NCBI GenBank assembly: GCA_036346225.1
Contig: JARFIW010000999.1
Span: 6,059,001-6,123,000 of the forward strand
Length of the DNA: 64,000 nt
Direction of reading: 5' to 3'
Source: Platerodrilus igneus
Taxonomy: Eukaryota > Arthropoda > Insecta > Coleoptera > Lycidae
This document shows positions 11,524 through 22,227 of this stretch, one piece after another. The translations under genes and the position numbers were made by a program. The stretch's first letter is position 1, and the number at the start of each line of letters is the position of its first letter. The notes under the pieces are model-generated. The model was not told the DNA's origin, did no database searches, and saw only the letters and a list, made by a program, of their open reading frames with translations.

Positions 11524-12076
11524 TCCCTTTTACAACCACTGAATGTTGGAGAAATAGGGTATATAATTGTAAAACAATAAAAGAGGACCGAACTGCATCT
11601 AACAAGAAAGAACAGCGTCTATGATGAAAGGCAACAAACAAGAAGAAAATTATTGAAAGCATATGTATAGAGCACAGTATAGTATGCCTATGAAATACGG
11701 GCAGTAGGTAAAGCAGACAGAAAAACGGTAGCAGCCTTTTAGAATGCTGTGCTTCTGATGTATGAGAATAATATCACGGACAGACAAAGTTAATAACAAA
11801 AAGGTTATAGAAATAGTAGGGAAACAAGGATATCTATGAAAAAAATAGGAAGAATAGAAAGGCAGCATACGTTCTAAGGCATTTTTGGGGAAGAGTATAG
11901 AATATATTGCAAGCAGAGATAGGAAAGAAGGAGGTAGATATCGACCTAGATCAGATAGTGATAGATGCAGACTGTGAAAATTTCAGGGAAATGTGTACGT
12001 TAGTTTAAAATAGGAAACAATAAGGATACGCATCCAACCAGTTCCAGGACTGAAGACCTAATGATGATGATGATAG

Positions 12077-12387
12077 CGATTTACAGAAATTGGTTTCTTA
12101 TTATTTTTTTAAATAACAGTCACATACGAAAAGAGACCCAAAATTTTTTAAACAAAACAGAAAATTCATCTTGTGTTTTAAAATTTGTCAGCGACGCACC
12201 TCTACGAAGTTTAGGGGGAGAAAAGGCGGCATGACCCCGAAAAGCTACCACCCTTTAGATTCTTACAATTCGACATGCCCAATGATATAAGACTTATAGC
12301 ATAACCTATATTCAAAATTTGATCTTAATATCTCAAAAACTGCAGGAGCTATTAAGAGGTAACCAAAAAAATTTCGATGCTTCAGCA
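12077..12387. other. Non-coding stretch between LINE tail and Maverick-TIR segment
   Basis: AT-rich, with no ORF or repeat that I recognise. It separates the microsatellite-like (gat)n LINE tail from sequence shared with the Maverick TIRs. Confidence 0.4.
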
Positions 12388-13378
12388 CCAGTAAAGAGCT
12401 ATTGCGTTGATCAATTATAATTTCTTTCAAGGTTGAAAGTCCCATTCGTGCTGACTGAGTTTTAATCATTTTTTCTGCAGACATCAGCATTAAAACTTTC
12501 TTACTGACTACAATAATACAGACACAATCTTTCTATTGTTTTTTATTATTATTAAACCATTCTTTTAATAACAAGGTATTTTGTTTTGCGCATTGCAGAT
12601 TATTATTGCTGTGTCTACAACAATGTATGTTATATTTTAAACGGTTGTTGATTTTTAACTCCGATAGCTTAGGACAACCTAGTGCAAGCATATCAGTTAC
12701 AAAGTTTTGCATTATATATGTTTCAATCAATTTCTTCTTTTCTAGACCCTTCACAAATACTTCTTCACCGGGTCGGATAATTTGCTTCAAATAAAGCGCT
12801 ATATATGATGACACCATTCCAGCCGTTGAAGATTCATCCCAAGAAATACCATGAATATTCCTTGTCACCCAGTCGTTATGTTTTATATGATCTTGACTCA
12901 AACAACTGGACTGCATTGGCAGTTTAAAAATTTGATGCCAAACATCACCTAACAACAAGTCCAAAACCACAATTTCTTTGCACACAAACTCGTTTTTTCT
13001 TGTATTTAAATTCCTGAATATGAATTATAAACATGTTTGTATGTAAATATATGCAGTAAACTTCGACTAATTAAATTAATATTAGAGCAATCTCCTTATA
13101 TAGCAGATTACCACCATCTGCGTACTTTGCCAACCCACTTTTCAACCTATCACAAGAGTGAACACATTTTGAATTGAAACCGGCCCATGTGTATTTGCAG
13201 CCTCTAAACATAAATAAAAAACATAAATCAGAATCCACTTTAATTAAACACAATTGACTTGAATGCGATATTTTGCATCTGGCCTACTTTATAACTTCTA
13301 GCTAGAAAACCGAATTCAAAACATCTACACACATTTTCTCTGCACTTACATTTTTCAACATACGTGTGTTTTGCAGCA
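12388..13378 (-). mobile_element. Solitary Maverick/Polinton TIR segment (third copy)
   Basis: This segment matches the right TIR of the Maverick derivative (about 55400-56550) in the same orientation, from 'cagtaaagagctattgcg' to 'catacgtgtgttttg'. It lacks the terminal tip and the integrase region. It shows that the TIR and its gene exist in the genome apart from the element at 49-57 kb. No TSD was found. Confidence 0.75.
12533..12985 (-). CDS. Unidentified TIR-borne protein, most intact copy (about 150 residues)
   Basis: The function is unknown. The frame is open for 150 codons from a GTG-encoded position; upstream codons stay open for about 15 more, so the true start is uncertain. Visible conserved segments: EIVVLDLLLGDVWHQIFKLP near the N-terminus, HNDWVTRNIHGISWDES, the block KQIIRPGEEVFVKGLEKKKL, LGCPKLSEL, and a C-terminal Cys/His pattern CCRHSNNNLQCAKQ. 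The same protein is encoded at 49941-50360 (+) and 55894-56148 (-) within the Maverick TIRs, where a shared one-base insertion breaks the N-terminal part. The Cys/His cluster and short length could suit a nucleic-acid-binding or nuclease-like protein, but that is a guess. Confidence 0.55.
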   Translation of the reverse strand: MCKEIVVLDLLLGDVWHQIFKLPMQSSCLSQDHIKHNDWVTRNIHGISWDESSTAGMVSSYIALYLKQIIRPGEEVFVKGLEKKKLIETYIMQNFVTDMLALGCPKLSELKINNRLKYNIHCCRHSNNNLQCAKQNTLLLKEWFNNNKKQ

Positions 13379-15206
13379 CTGCCTGCATAACGGGGTAAAG
13401 ATCGTCAGTTGCATCATTGATAACATTATAAAATACTTAGCCGACTTAGCACTTACAGTCCATCAGCTGACGGTTTTACCACCATTATATAAACAGCTGA
13501 TTTATGTTTTTATTATTCTAATTGTATACTAAATTCGATGTCTGAGTTTCATTGAATTTGAAATGACTTTACATAATTTGTTTTATGATAGGTTTACACA
13601 AACGACTGACGACTAACCCCCCACTACGCACGCAGCTGACTATTATTATTGTTATTACCATCACTTAAACAATAGTTGTGCAAATTCTCAAGTGACTTGA
13701 AATTACTTTTGAAAAATTGTTTTTTTACAAGATGTACATTTTCTCACGGTCTGCCCCACCATGACACCGGCGACTGACGCTTGTTTTGATTATTAGCTGT
13801 ATCTCAACTATCAATTACATAAAAAATTAAGCGGGATGAAATGACCATCAAAAATGTAACACTGCCTCCCGTACTATAACTACAGCACACGAAAGTCATC
13901 TTGGTATTGGAAATAGGTGAAAGCAAAAAGCTTCACCGTCCAGTCTGGAAGCTGTGACAAAGAGAGGGAACAGTCTCGAGAATGAAGATGATGGCCTTGT
14001 TGATTTTTATTTTATACAAAGACTTTCCAAATCTATAAGAAAACATATAGTTAGGGTTACATACAAACTCAATTTTTTACCTAATTTAAGCTTAAAAGTT
14101 TTGCAATGTTACTCGATTTCTTAGTGTCATTATCTTGTTAATAATTAAATTCGAATCAGAAAAGTTGTTGTATACTATATTTTTTAGTATAAAATACATT
14201 TACATTGAAACCTCAACCTCAAACTCATTTCATACTGATTGGTTTTCATTTGCATTTCACCGCTTTGCCGTCGTTCGTTCTCTACTAATTCAAAACCGTG
14301 TGTGTGTGTGTGTGTGTGCATATTCATTTTCTGTGTGGGGGAGCATGAGCACGCTACGCTGAAAATAGCGTACGGATACTTTATATTGTCGCATTTCAGT
14401 GCCCTACAGCTATGCAGATACATATACTATTTCAATGTAGAGAGTGAGGCACGCAGGTATACCAACATTATTTCTATGATGTTTTACTGACACAGTGACG
14501 CTACAAATTGGAGTATACAAGATGTAATTGTTTTCAACAAAATCCGAGCAAATAATAGAAAATAAAACAAACCATTCCGATTGTGTTGTATGTACCAAAT
14601 TAAACATAAAATTGTACTTGCATGATTTGCCTCACAACCACATCGACGCGGCAATAGAACAGAAGAACTAAATTGTTGTTCTATTGTGGAGAATCCCAAC
14701 AATGGAGTCTATTCATCAATGGAAATTGCATGGGGCGTGTTTCGTTCAGAATACAATTATGTTAGATAGAGATGTCCTCAGTTCTCACATATGGTAACTT
14801 ATATGGAGCGATTCAAAAGACAAATTATACAACTAGGAGCGTATCACTAATAAGGAGAAGGAGATAAAACTTTAAAGCTTTCTACCTTTCATAGAAAAAT
14901 CGAGTCGTGGTTTTTGCTGCTATTCATGTTTAAAAGTCAAAAAATTTGATACAGTTTCTGATATTAAAGGTTCGAGTTCTATATTGTTTTTTTTAATAAG
15001 GGAAGTGAATCGAAATGCACAATTTACGATGAAGAAAATACACATTCAAATTATTAGCGGAAAATTTAACTAATACTTTAGGAGGAATATATTTTTAAGA
15101 GCAAATTTAAATATTTGAGCTAATGGTTTAAATTTAGACACTACCACAATAGTAAAGAAAATTAAAATACAAATATATGTGCTTTATTTATCCAAAAAAA
15201 AAATAG
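13379..15206. other. Non-coding stretch without identified elements
   Basis: I see no domain, LTR or TIR. Open frames of 60-83 codons around 14135-14700 overlap on both strands and are partly created by a (GT)n run. This is one of the few stretches that could be original host intergenic DNA. Confidence 0.5.
14298..14319. repeat. (GT)11 microsatellite
   Basis: An uninterrupted GT dinucleotide run that probably varies in length between individuals. Confidence 0.95.
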
Positions 15207-15747
15207 TGCTACGAGCTACTATTAGGCAACCCGTCTAACACACAAGTGCCGTAAGTAACGTATATACTACAGAAGCCTAGATTTTCTAGCATATACCGGA
15301 GTATGAATCATCCATTTAATTCAAGGTATATATAAGGCCGCTTATGAATATAAGAGTTAGTCTATATCAGACTGTCGTATATAAATCATCTCGTATATAG
15401 TTAGTGGTTCATTACGTTCTGAAAGTCTTTTAGTAAATATAAATTTGTGTTATGTAAACGTGTATATTGTACCACCAACTTGTAAAATACATAAATAGAC
15501 AAAAGTGTAATAAATAAATTATAGTAGTGTTTAGTGTTGCTAAGAAGACTTATAGTTAAGAAATTAGTTTAAGAAGATATTAGTGCTTGTCAATAGCATT
15601 AGTGTGATAGTGCTTCATTGTTAATTGGACTGAAAACATTTAAAATAAGGCATATACTGTTAATTAGACTTGTGAATAGTGAGTAATAAAGACTTTTATT
15701 ACTACTTGTTTTAAATTAGTGAAACGGTTTAGTAGTAGTCCGCTACA
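15207..15747 (+). mobile_element. 5' LTR of Gypsy copy 1
   Basis: The LTR begins TGCTACGAGC and ends CCGCTACA, about 541 bp. It matches the LTR at 60342-60883 (minus, 542 bp) and the split LTR at 43995-47281. It has TATA-like segments (near 15328 and 15375) and AATAAA signals (near 15510 and 15687). A primer-binding site follows directly. The 3' LTR is not in the window. Confidence 0.88.
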
Positions 15748-15748
15748 C

Positions 15749-15766
15749 TGGTGTCAGACCTGTGTG
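15749..15766 (+). other. Primer-binding site of Gypsy copy 1
   Basis: TGGTGTCAG starts one base after the LTR. It is the complement of a tRNA 3' end (CTGACACCA), as in tRNA-Leu; the bases after the ninth are degraded. The same site on the reverse strand lies next to the LTRs of copies 2 and 3. Confidence 0.65.
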
Positions 15767-15834
15767 GGGTATATAGTGATTAAATTAAAAGAAAACAAAA
15801 CACACAAGTCTAAAGACATTTAAGTAGTTTGTAT

Positions 15835-17102
15835 ATGCCTGTTACAAGAAGCCAAAGTAAAATGGATTCAGAAACTTTAATAACTTTCCTTAAGGATTTT
15901 AAATCCGGTATGGAAGAGAGGTCTGCCAAACTAAAAGTGACACTTAGTGAAAACGTAGTGAGGTCACTTGAACTGGAATCAAACCTTACCAAAAAATTAA
16001 GTGAAAATGCTAAAAAAATGGAAAAAAAGTTTAGTGAAAATGCTGCCAAAATGGAAGAAAAGTTAAATAAAAGTACAGTCACGTTAGAATAAAGATTAAT
16101 GGAAAGCTCCATTGCATTGAAAGAAGATTTCACTGAACAGGTAAAAACAGTTGAGCAAAACTTGGACAGTAAATCGGTAAAAATGGAAGAAGATGTGACG
16201 AGGCTGCAAGAACAAGTGATTTCATTAACAATGCGGCCACTTGAATTAGTAAACCAAGTTGTAAATCAAAACAATCAAGAAATAAGAAGCATGGAAAGAA
16301 GCGAGTCAATACCGTCAAAATTTAAAGTGAAACCGCCCACATTCAAGGGTAAAACACCTTGGCCCACATATTTGAAACAATTTGAAGCTGCTGCAATAGT
16401 CAACGGTTGGTGCTACAAAAAGAAAGCTATCTTCTTGACAGTGGTTCTACGGGGGGAAGCTCTTAACATCTTGCAAACGATTCCCTATCACCAGCAGAAT
16501 GATTACGGTCTCTTAACATCGAAGCTTGAGATGAGATGTGGAGACGCTCACCTTCAACAGGTTTAGCATGCACAAGTTAAGAACCGCTCGCAAAAATTCG
16601 AAGCTGACATTGACAGATTAGTTAGATTGGCATACCCAACGGCACCAGATTGCTTCCTCGAACAACTGGCTGTTCAAACATTTGTGGATGGCATTAAAGA
16701 TGGCAAAATACTGCAAGAGCAACGATTAATACGGGCAAAAATGTTAGATGACGCACTATCTTATGCGCTTGAATTTGAAGCAGCTAAGCAGACATCATAC
16801 AATGAGTCACAAAGTTCGGTCTGCCTTAGAAGAACCTGGTCAATCGCAGAACAGCATAAATGAAATAATCAACCGTGTGTTTGAAAAGCAAAAGGCGGAA
16901 AGGCTGGAAAGACAACGACCACGGAGAATGAGTCTGCGATGCTGGAGCTGCGGTGAAGTTGGTCATATACAGAGACGCTGTACTCAGCCAAAGAAACAAC
17001 CGGTTGAGCTAAAGCAGGTCAATGTAAGGGAGCGGACGTCGACAGCACAATGTAGTGCCCTGAAATTATCATCCGTGCTGCATCGGCCATAGGAAGTCTG
17101 GA
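15835..17102 (+). pseudogene. gag: Gypsy copy 1 gag and start of protease
   Basis: Gag forms the particle and binds RNA. The start is probably the ATG at 15835 (MPVTRSQSKMD). An N-terminal coiled coil follows, with repeats of 'KKLSENAKKMEKKFSENAAK'. Next comes the retrotransposon-gag core (FKGKTPWPTYLKQFEAAAI...GWCYKKKAIFLTVVLRGEAL) at about 16335-16470, and a CCHC zinc knuckle (CWSCGEVGHIQRRC) at about 16940-16982. Lesions: nonsense codons at 16090-16092 and 16564-16566, a deletion near 16590, and a frame change around 16860. The frame ends in the protease start, where PLE-1 joins at about 17103. Confidence 0.9.
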
Positions 17103-17189
17103 CAACATATATAGTGATAATAATCTATAGGAACACTGTGGCACGATTTAAATAAAAATGAATAAAAACCTTTAACCACAAAAAATATT

Positions 17190-17245
17190 TTAAAATACTA
17201 AATACGTATTTCGACCACTATGTGGTCATCATCAGTAGAAATTTA
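17190..17245 (-). ncRNA. Hammerhead-ribozyme-like motif in PLE-1 (copy B)
   Basis: On the minus strand, CTGATGA (reverse of 17229-17235) is followed by stem II GACCAC/GTGGTC with loop ATA, then GAA and a stem III ATAC/GTAT with loop GTATTTA, then U-rich sequence at the expected cleavage site. This is a better pairing than in copy A. Penelope-like elements are known to carry minimal hammerheads; activity here is inference. Confidence 0.6.
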
Positions 17246-17562
17246 AATAATAATTAGTTGTTGTTCCGGAACACTTCAGAGGATATTCTCCTCACCAATT
17301 AGGCTGAAGTAAACCTTCCCAACATACAATTCACTATAATGTTGCTTTAAACACTATCGAGGATATTCTCCTTACCCGCAGGCTGGTGTTCTCCACAACA
17401 AACAAGTGAATTGTGATGTTATAACTAAAATCTACTTAATTTATACTAATTTTAAATCTGTTGAAGCGGAACCAATTTAATCTTGCTTTCTCATTGGTTG
17501 TTGACCAATAGGGAAAGCAAGGCAGATGGCACTATGGGCCCTTTATCAGTGTTTAAGAGGGG

Positions 17563-19866
17563 TCATTTATGTTTAACAATTTTAATGGATTCATAGGCAT
17601 TTAAGAAGGAAAACGTTGGTATCGCTTTTAACAATTTAACATTTTCTAGTTTAACGGGGTGGCTGGTTTCAAATATATGTTTGGCGACCTGAGACCTTTC
17701 GTATTTACCATATTTGAAGTGAGCAATGTGTTCTTTAAATCTTGTTGTTATATTCCTCTTGGTCTGACCAATATATTTTTGAAAACACCCTGGCCCTGAA
17801 CAACTAATTTCATAAATCCCCGACTTTTGCAATTTTTCCCCTTTGTCTTTTGGATTACCTAGCAAATCTTTAATTTTATTAGTATTACTGAAAGCAATTT
17901 TGAAATTAATTTGTTTGAATATTTTATCAAGACCCTTTGTGGTTTTGTGAAACGGAAGTTGAACATATTTAACATTATCGTTAGAAGTGGTCGATTGCAA
18001 AGTCGTTGATTTACGAATGTTAATTCTATTTTTACACTTTCTAAAAATATTATCTATAATATCAGAAGAGAAACCATTGTAATTCGCTATTTGTTTAATA
18101 AGAACAAATTCCTTATTAAATCTGTTTTTATTTAAAAGGAAATTCAATAATCTATTAATTAAAAAGTTAAATAAAGCCAATTTATGTTGTATGCTATGAT
18201 TGGAGGAAGACAAAATAAAACGATTTACGTTGGTTTCTTTTCTATAAATGTCAAATTCCAGTTTATTACCATTTCTAATTACTAATGTATCTAAAAAGGG
18301 TAATCGTCCATTATTCTCTAGTTCATACGTAAACTTTATGCTTTGAAATTTTGAATTCAATTCTTTAAGAAAATCTTCAACATTTGATTTAGAAGTGTCA
18401 AAAACTGCAAAAATATCATCCACGTACCTTAACCATATTCTTGGGAAGTATTTGGAGTTTTCTTTTAACTCGGTCTCAAAGCGAGACATAAATAAATTTG
18501 CTATGAAAAGTGATAGGCTATTTCCCATTGCAGTGCCTTCATGTTGTTCGTACAACTTGTTGTTGAATTGAAAACAGTTCTGGGACATGCAATGTGAAAC
18601 AAGCTTTATATAATCCTCGACTTTATCATCGTCAATATCACTATCTATAAGAACATCCTTTAAATATGTTAAAGTACGTGGTATTGGAACACTAGGAAAT
18701 AATGAACTGACATCAAATGAAATTAAGATTTCGTTCTCTTCTAATGTGATATTTTTAATTTTATTAATAAACTCTAAAGAGTTTTGTACAGACAAACTGT
18801 TAAACTTTAAATTCTTAAATTCATTTGACGACCATCGTGTTAAATAGTAAGTCGGTGAGTTGATACCTGAAACTATTGGTCTCATCGATTTATTATTTTT
18901 GTGAATTTTTGGTAAACAGTAAAGTTTTGGCATTTCAGGATTTGAAATTGTCAATTTTAATTTTAGTGTGGGCGAAATTAGGTTTGGACATTCTTTCAAA
19001 ACAGACTCTGTTGATTTAATCATTTTATTTAAAGGAACCTCATTTTTACGTTTTTTGACTATTGGTCTGTAAGGACCCTCAGATAGCAAAGTTTCTACTC
19101 TATCAACATGGTCTGGTTTATCTAGAATAACCAACCTATTCCCCTTGTCAGCCTTTAAGTAATAACAATCCTTTTGTCGTAAATCTTTAATAATCAGATG
19201 GTCTTTCCTTGTTTGTTCTGAGGCATTCCTTACGCAAGTGCGTAAGTTGTCCGAAAGTTGAATTTTGCACGCGTTTCTAATAAAGTTTTTTGAATTGTCA
19301 TCTAATTTTGAAATGGATTTTTCAATGCCAGCAATAATGTCTTCCAAAGGAGTTTTCAAATGATCTACTCCAAATTTTAGGCCTCGATCAAAGAAAGTCA
19401 ACTCTTCATTATTAAAGATTTTCGACGATTCGTTAACCACTATTGATTCTAATGGAGATGAAGTAATTTCCAGTTTTTTAGGGTGTGCATTGACATTTTG
19501 TTTCTTTAAAAGAATCTTCAACTTACTGTTTTGACCATTGATTTTGTCTAACAATTTATGATTGTTGACTTGAAAAACAAATTTCTGGAAATTACTCCAT
19601 TCCTGAAAACCGGACTGCGATAAATTGCACGTTAGTGCTAGGTGCGATTTATACGTTCTTAGAATTAGTTTTGTAAAAGAAAATATTCGATTTCTAAAAA
19701 GTTGTAAAGCCCACAAAGTTTTTCCAAACTTTATTAACGTAAAAATGAGCAGTAATTGTAAACGTAGTAACGCAATAATCAATTTTGCAAAAGATAAATG
19801 GCTTAATTTGGAAATCAAATATCTGTATAGTAAGCTTAGTAGATTGGAACTGGAACCAAGATAAAA
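17563..19866 (-). CDS. PLE-1 reverse transcriptase with C-terminal GIY-YIG endonuclease
   Basis: A single open frame of about 767 codons lies inside the element. Counted from the open frame's upstream end at 19905, landmarks are the palm motif LISFDVSSLFPSVPIP (about residue 393), GTAMGNSLSLFIANLFM (about 465), catalytic RYVDDIFAVF (about 490), RLPFLDTLV (about 535) and the GIY-YIG nuclease GIYEISCSGP...KYIGQTKR (about 696-720), with conserved RFKEH and HPV segments after it. The first 13 or so codons of the frame are Gypsy sequence read backwards, and I see no clear ATG at the real start, so the 5' end may be truncated. The frame ends early: a GGA in copy A is TGA here, which removes 27 C-terminal residues. 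Confidence 0.9.
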   Translation of the reverse strand, partial: FYLGSSSNLLSLLYRYLISKLSHLSFAKLIIALLRLQLLLIFTLIKFGKTLWALQLFRNRIFSFTKLILRTYKSHLALTCNLSQSGFQEWSNFQKFVFQVNNHKLLDKINGQNSKLKILLKKQNVNAHPKKLEITSSPLESIVVNESSKIFNNEELTFFDRGLKFGVDHLKTPLEDIIAGIEKSISKLDDNSKNFIRNACKIQLSDNLRTCVRNASEQTRKDHLIIKDLRQKDCYYLKADKGNRLVILDKPDHVDRVETLLSEGPYRPIVKKRKNEVPLNKMIKSTESVLKECPNLISPTLKLKLTISNPEMPKLYCLPKIHKNNKSMRPIVSGINSPTYYLTRWSSNEFKNLKFNSLSVQNSLEFINKIKNITLEENEILISFDVSSLFPSVPIPRTLTYLKDVLIDSDIDDDKVEDYIKLVSHCMSQNCFQFNNKLYEQHEGTAMGNSLSLFIANLFMSRFETELKENSKYFPRIWLRYVDDIFAVFDTSKSNVEDFLKELNSKFQSIKFTYELENNGRLPFLDTLVIRNGNKLEFDIYRKETNVNRFILSSSNHSIQHKLALFNFLINRLLNFLLNKNRFNKEFVLIKQIANYNGFSSDIIDNIFRKCKNRINIRKSTTLQSTTSNDNVKYVQLPFHKTTKGLDKIFKQINFKIAFSNTNKIKDLLGNPKDKGEKLQKSGIYEISCSGPGCFQKYIGQTKRNITTRFKEHIAHFKYGKYERSQVAKHIFETSHPVKLENVKLLKAIPTFSFLNAYESIKIVKHK

Positions 19867-20970
19867 ACGGTACAAGAGTGGCCTACACCAGCAGATATAC
19901 ACCAACTATGCAGTTTTCTAGGATGGTACGCATACTACCGACGTTTTATACTTGGGTTTGCAAACATTGCCAAACCCTTGACGAAATTAACCGAAGATGG
20001 GCAAGAATATAATTGGAATGACGACTGCCACAGCGCATTTGAACAACTGAAACGGCTACTAGTTACAGCACCAATTCACCAATCCACGGATAGAGAGGAA
20101 GTTTGTGTTGGATACCGATGCCAATAACACAACTATAGGAAGCGTTCTTTCTCAAGTGCAGCAAAATCTTGTCGCGGCCAGAAAGGAACTATTGTGTGAC
20201 GAGAAGAGAGCTGTTGGTCGTCGTCAAATCCGTAGATCACTTTTATTAGTTGCAAGGTGGATAGAACGGCTGCAGGAATATAACTTTGATACAGAACATC
20301 GGAATGCAGACGCTCTGTCAATGAGACCTTGTCCAGTAGACTACAATCATTGCTCCAAGATGGAAATGAAAATACGTGTCATTCATAGAATGACGATAAC
20401 CGATGATTCTTGGCAACCCGATAGAATACGAGAAGACCAGGAGAATGACGTCGAATTGGGGCGCATTATTGAGTGGAAAAGTACAGGACATCGACCAGCT
20501 TGGAAAGAAATTAGTATTTCAAGTAGGAGCCTGAAGGCATTCTGGGCACAGTGGGACTCCTTGGTGATTGAAAATAGAATCTTGAAACGACGCCTGGAAT
20601 GTGAAAACGGCACTGAGAGACGACTTCAAGTGATAGTGCCAAGAAGCAGAGTGCCTGAAGTGTTGCAGCACTTGCACGATGGTATTTCCGGAGGGCACTT
20701 TGGCGTAAAAAGAACTCTTTAAAGAGTGAGAGAAAGATTCTATTGGGTGAATTGCAAAGAAGATGTGAAAGAGTGGTGCCGGAAATGTGAGTTGTGTGCC
20801 TCTGGAAATGGCCCGGTTACAAAACGGAAAGCCCCAATGAGACAGTATAACGTCGGGAATCCTTTTGAGAGGGTGGCCATTGATATAGCTGGTCCGTTTC
20901 CTGAATCAGAGAAAAGAAACAAATACATCTTGATTCCAATGGCTTATTTTACTAAATGGCCAGAGGCGTA
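19867..20970 (+). pseudogene. pol: Gypsy copy 1 pol remainder: RT connection, RNase H, integrase zinc finger and core start
   Basis: The sequence resumes with the RT thumb/connection (VQEWPTPADIHQLCSFLGWY) at about 19876-19935. The RNase H start (LDTDANNTTIGSVLSQ, first catalytic Asp) is at 20108-20155 in another frame. An internal piece of RNase H is missing near 20215. The integrase HHCC zinc finger spans HLHDGISGGHFGVKRTL to CRKCELC (about 20670-20800), with a TAA at 20720-20722 inside it. The integrase core start (VAIDIAGPFPES, first catalytic Asp) is near 20875-20910. It stops at FTKWPEAYA, where LINE-B begins. Not functional. Confidence 0.88.
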
Positions 20971-22222
20971 TGCTGACAGCTTTAACAAACATCAACACCT
21001 CGACAGACCTCCAAGCGGACGTCTGGAGAATAGCGCATACGACACTCTAGTTTCGACATTTAAAGTAATGTTGGGTTAGGTCGCACGATGGTAACATAGG
21101 AAACGATAGGGCTGATGAATTAGCTGTCCCACCTTATACGCGCGGAAAAATCGGAATCGGACGTAAACTAAAACAAATAAATAACAACAAAATAAATGAG
21201 TAAACCCTAATTAACTTAAATCATCAAATAAATAAAGAAAAGAAAATAGAATGAAACCGCGCATCCCCCCAGGACTTAAAAGTGAAGTGATAGTGATTGT
21301 GATCCCGCTAGAACGTTTAGTGCATGCCCACTAGAACTTTAACAGTGCAACATCTCCCATTAGCAGTAAGATACCAATAGACGTAAGAAAACGACCAGAT
21401 CTTCGGATGCTTGGGAAATTTATATACAAGGTAGGATTAAAATTGTGGCGGCTGTGCTCGCATAAACATTGACTTGTATTAATAAGGAGGTTATGAAATA
21501 ATCTAGCGAGCATGTTTTGTGCGTAATGGCGCTAGCCATCATAATTTGCTAATTTATGCACTGCTGCATGCTTTAGATATTTTTTATTTATTTATATGTT
21601 TATTTATATACTTACATTATATTTATACTTATTTTATATTTATATTTGTATTTTTGTTCTGTGGCTTGATTTTATTTGCTAGACGTTCTACCGCCAATTT
21701 TTGGTGGAAAGAAGATTGTACTTATAATATGTCAGAATGATAGGAAACGCTAAAGACAAATCTAGGATGAAATTTGAATAAATACTTAGACCAGGGAGGA
21801 CGAATTTATAAATATATAGAACAGGCAAAATAGTTGGATTCACTTTTAAACATTTGGCGAATGCTTAGAAAATTTGAATCCATTTTTAATATTAGCTAGC
21901 TAAATTTGAATAGTTTTAACAGGACCCTTCAGGTCGCACCGGTAAGCAGAGCTGGCAGCTGCTATCCGGTATTACGAATCCCTCCTCATTCATTTTGGCG
22001 TGTGTCTTGTGCAACAGGCTAACTCCAGAATCAACGCTAGGGATACCATTCTTTAAACCCTATTTTTAGTTTCAGTTTGTTAGATTTTTATTTAGTATTA
22101 ATTAACCTGAAATTAGATTAAATTTGGAGCACGTTTACTTTTCGCGTTTAAACCCAATGTAGTACCTTCGGGAGGAGCATTGGGGACGTGGCCGCAAGCA
22201 TAGTGGCCCTTAATTACATTAT
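20971..22222 (+). pseudogene. LINE-B copy A: RNase H tail and long 3' UTR
   Basis: This 5'-truncated LINE matches the minus strand of about 39672-41650 (LINE-B copy B). It begins in the RNase H domain (NTSTDLQADVWRIAHT-like) at about 20995, and a deletion joins it to the 3' UTR at about 21128. The 3' UTR contains the CCAATG..CATTGG hairpin at 22156-22185. It ends near 'ttacattataatg' at about 22222. Confidence 0.82.
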
Positions 22223-22227
22223 AATGC

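Larger units (their letters stand above)
11135..12076 (+). pseudogene. LINE 3'-tail unit and 3' end, inverted copy of 6848-7470
   Basis: The plus strand reads the 'gtctaagtgctggaggaacttggcatcc' spacer, then (after a SINE insertion) 'gtatataattgtaaaacaat', then the LINE C-terminal region, ending 'ggactgaagacctaatgatgatgatga' at about 12076. It mirrors 6848-7470. The two fragments therefore bracket LINE L2 as an inverted pair about 4 kb apart. All frames are broken. Confidence 0.7.
17103..19866 (-). mobile_element. Penelope-like element family 1 (copy B), nearly full length, inside Gypsy copy 1
   Basis: The 3' end is at about 17103 (reverse of 'aatctataggaacac'), with the same 3' region as copy A. 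The 5' end is near 19866, where Gypsy RT-connection sequence (VQEWPTPADIHQ) resumes on the plus strand. Gypsy sequence is missing between the two flanks: all of the RT core is absent. PLE insertion was therefore accompanied or followed by a deletion. Confidence 0.85.

Noticed and set aside
14135..14700. Overlapping ORFs of 65-83 codons on both strands
   Set aside because: Created partly by a (GT)n run; no conserved residues, no codon pattern.
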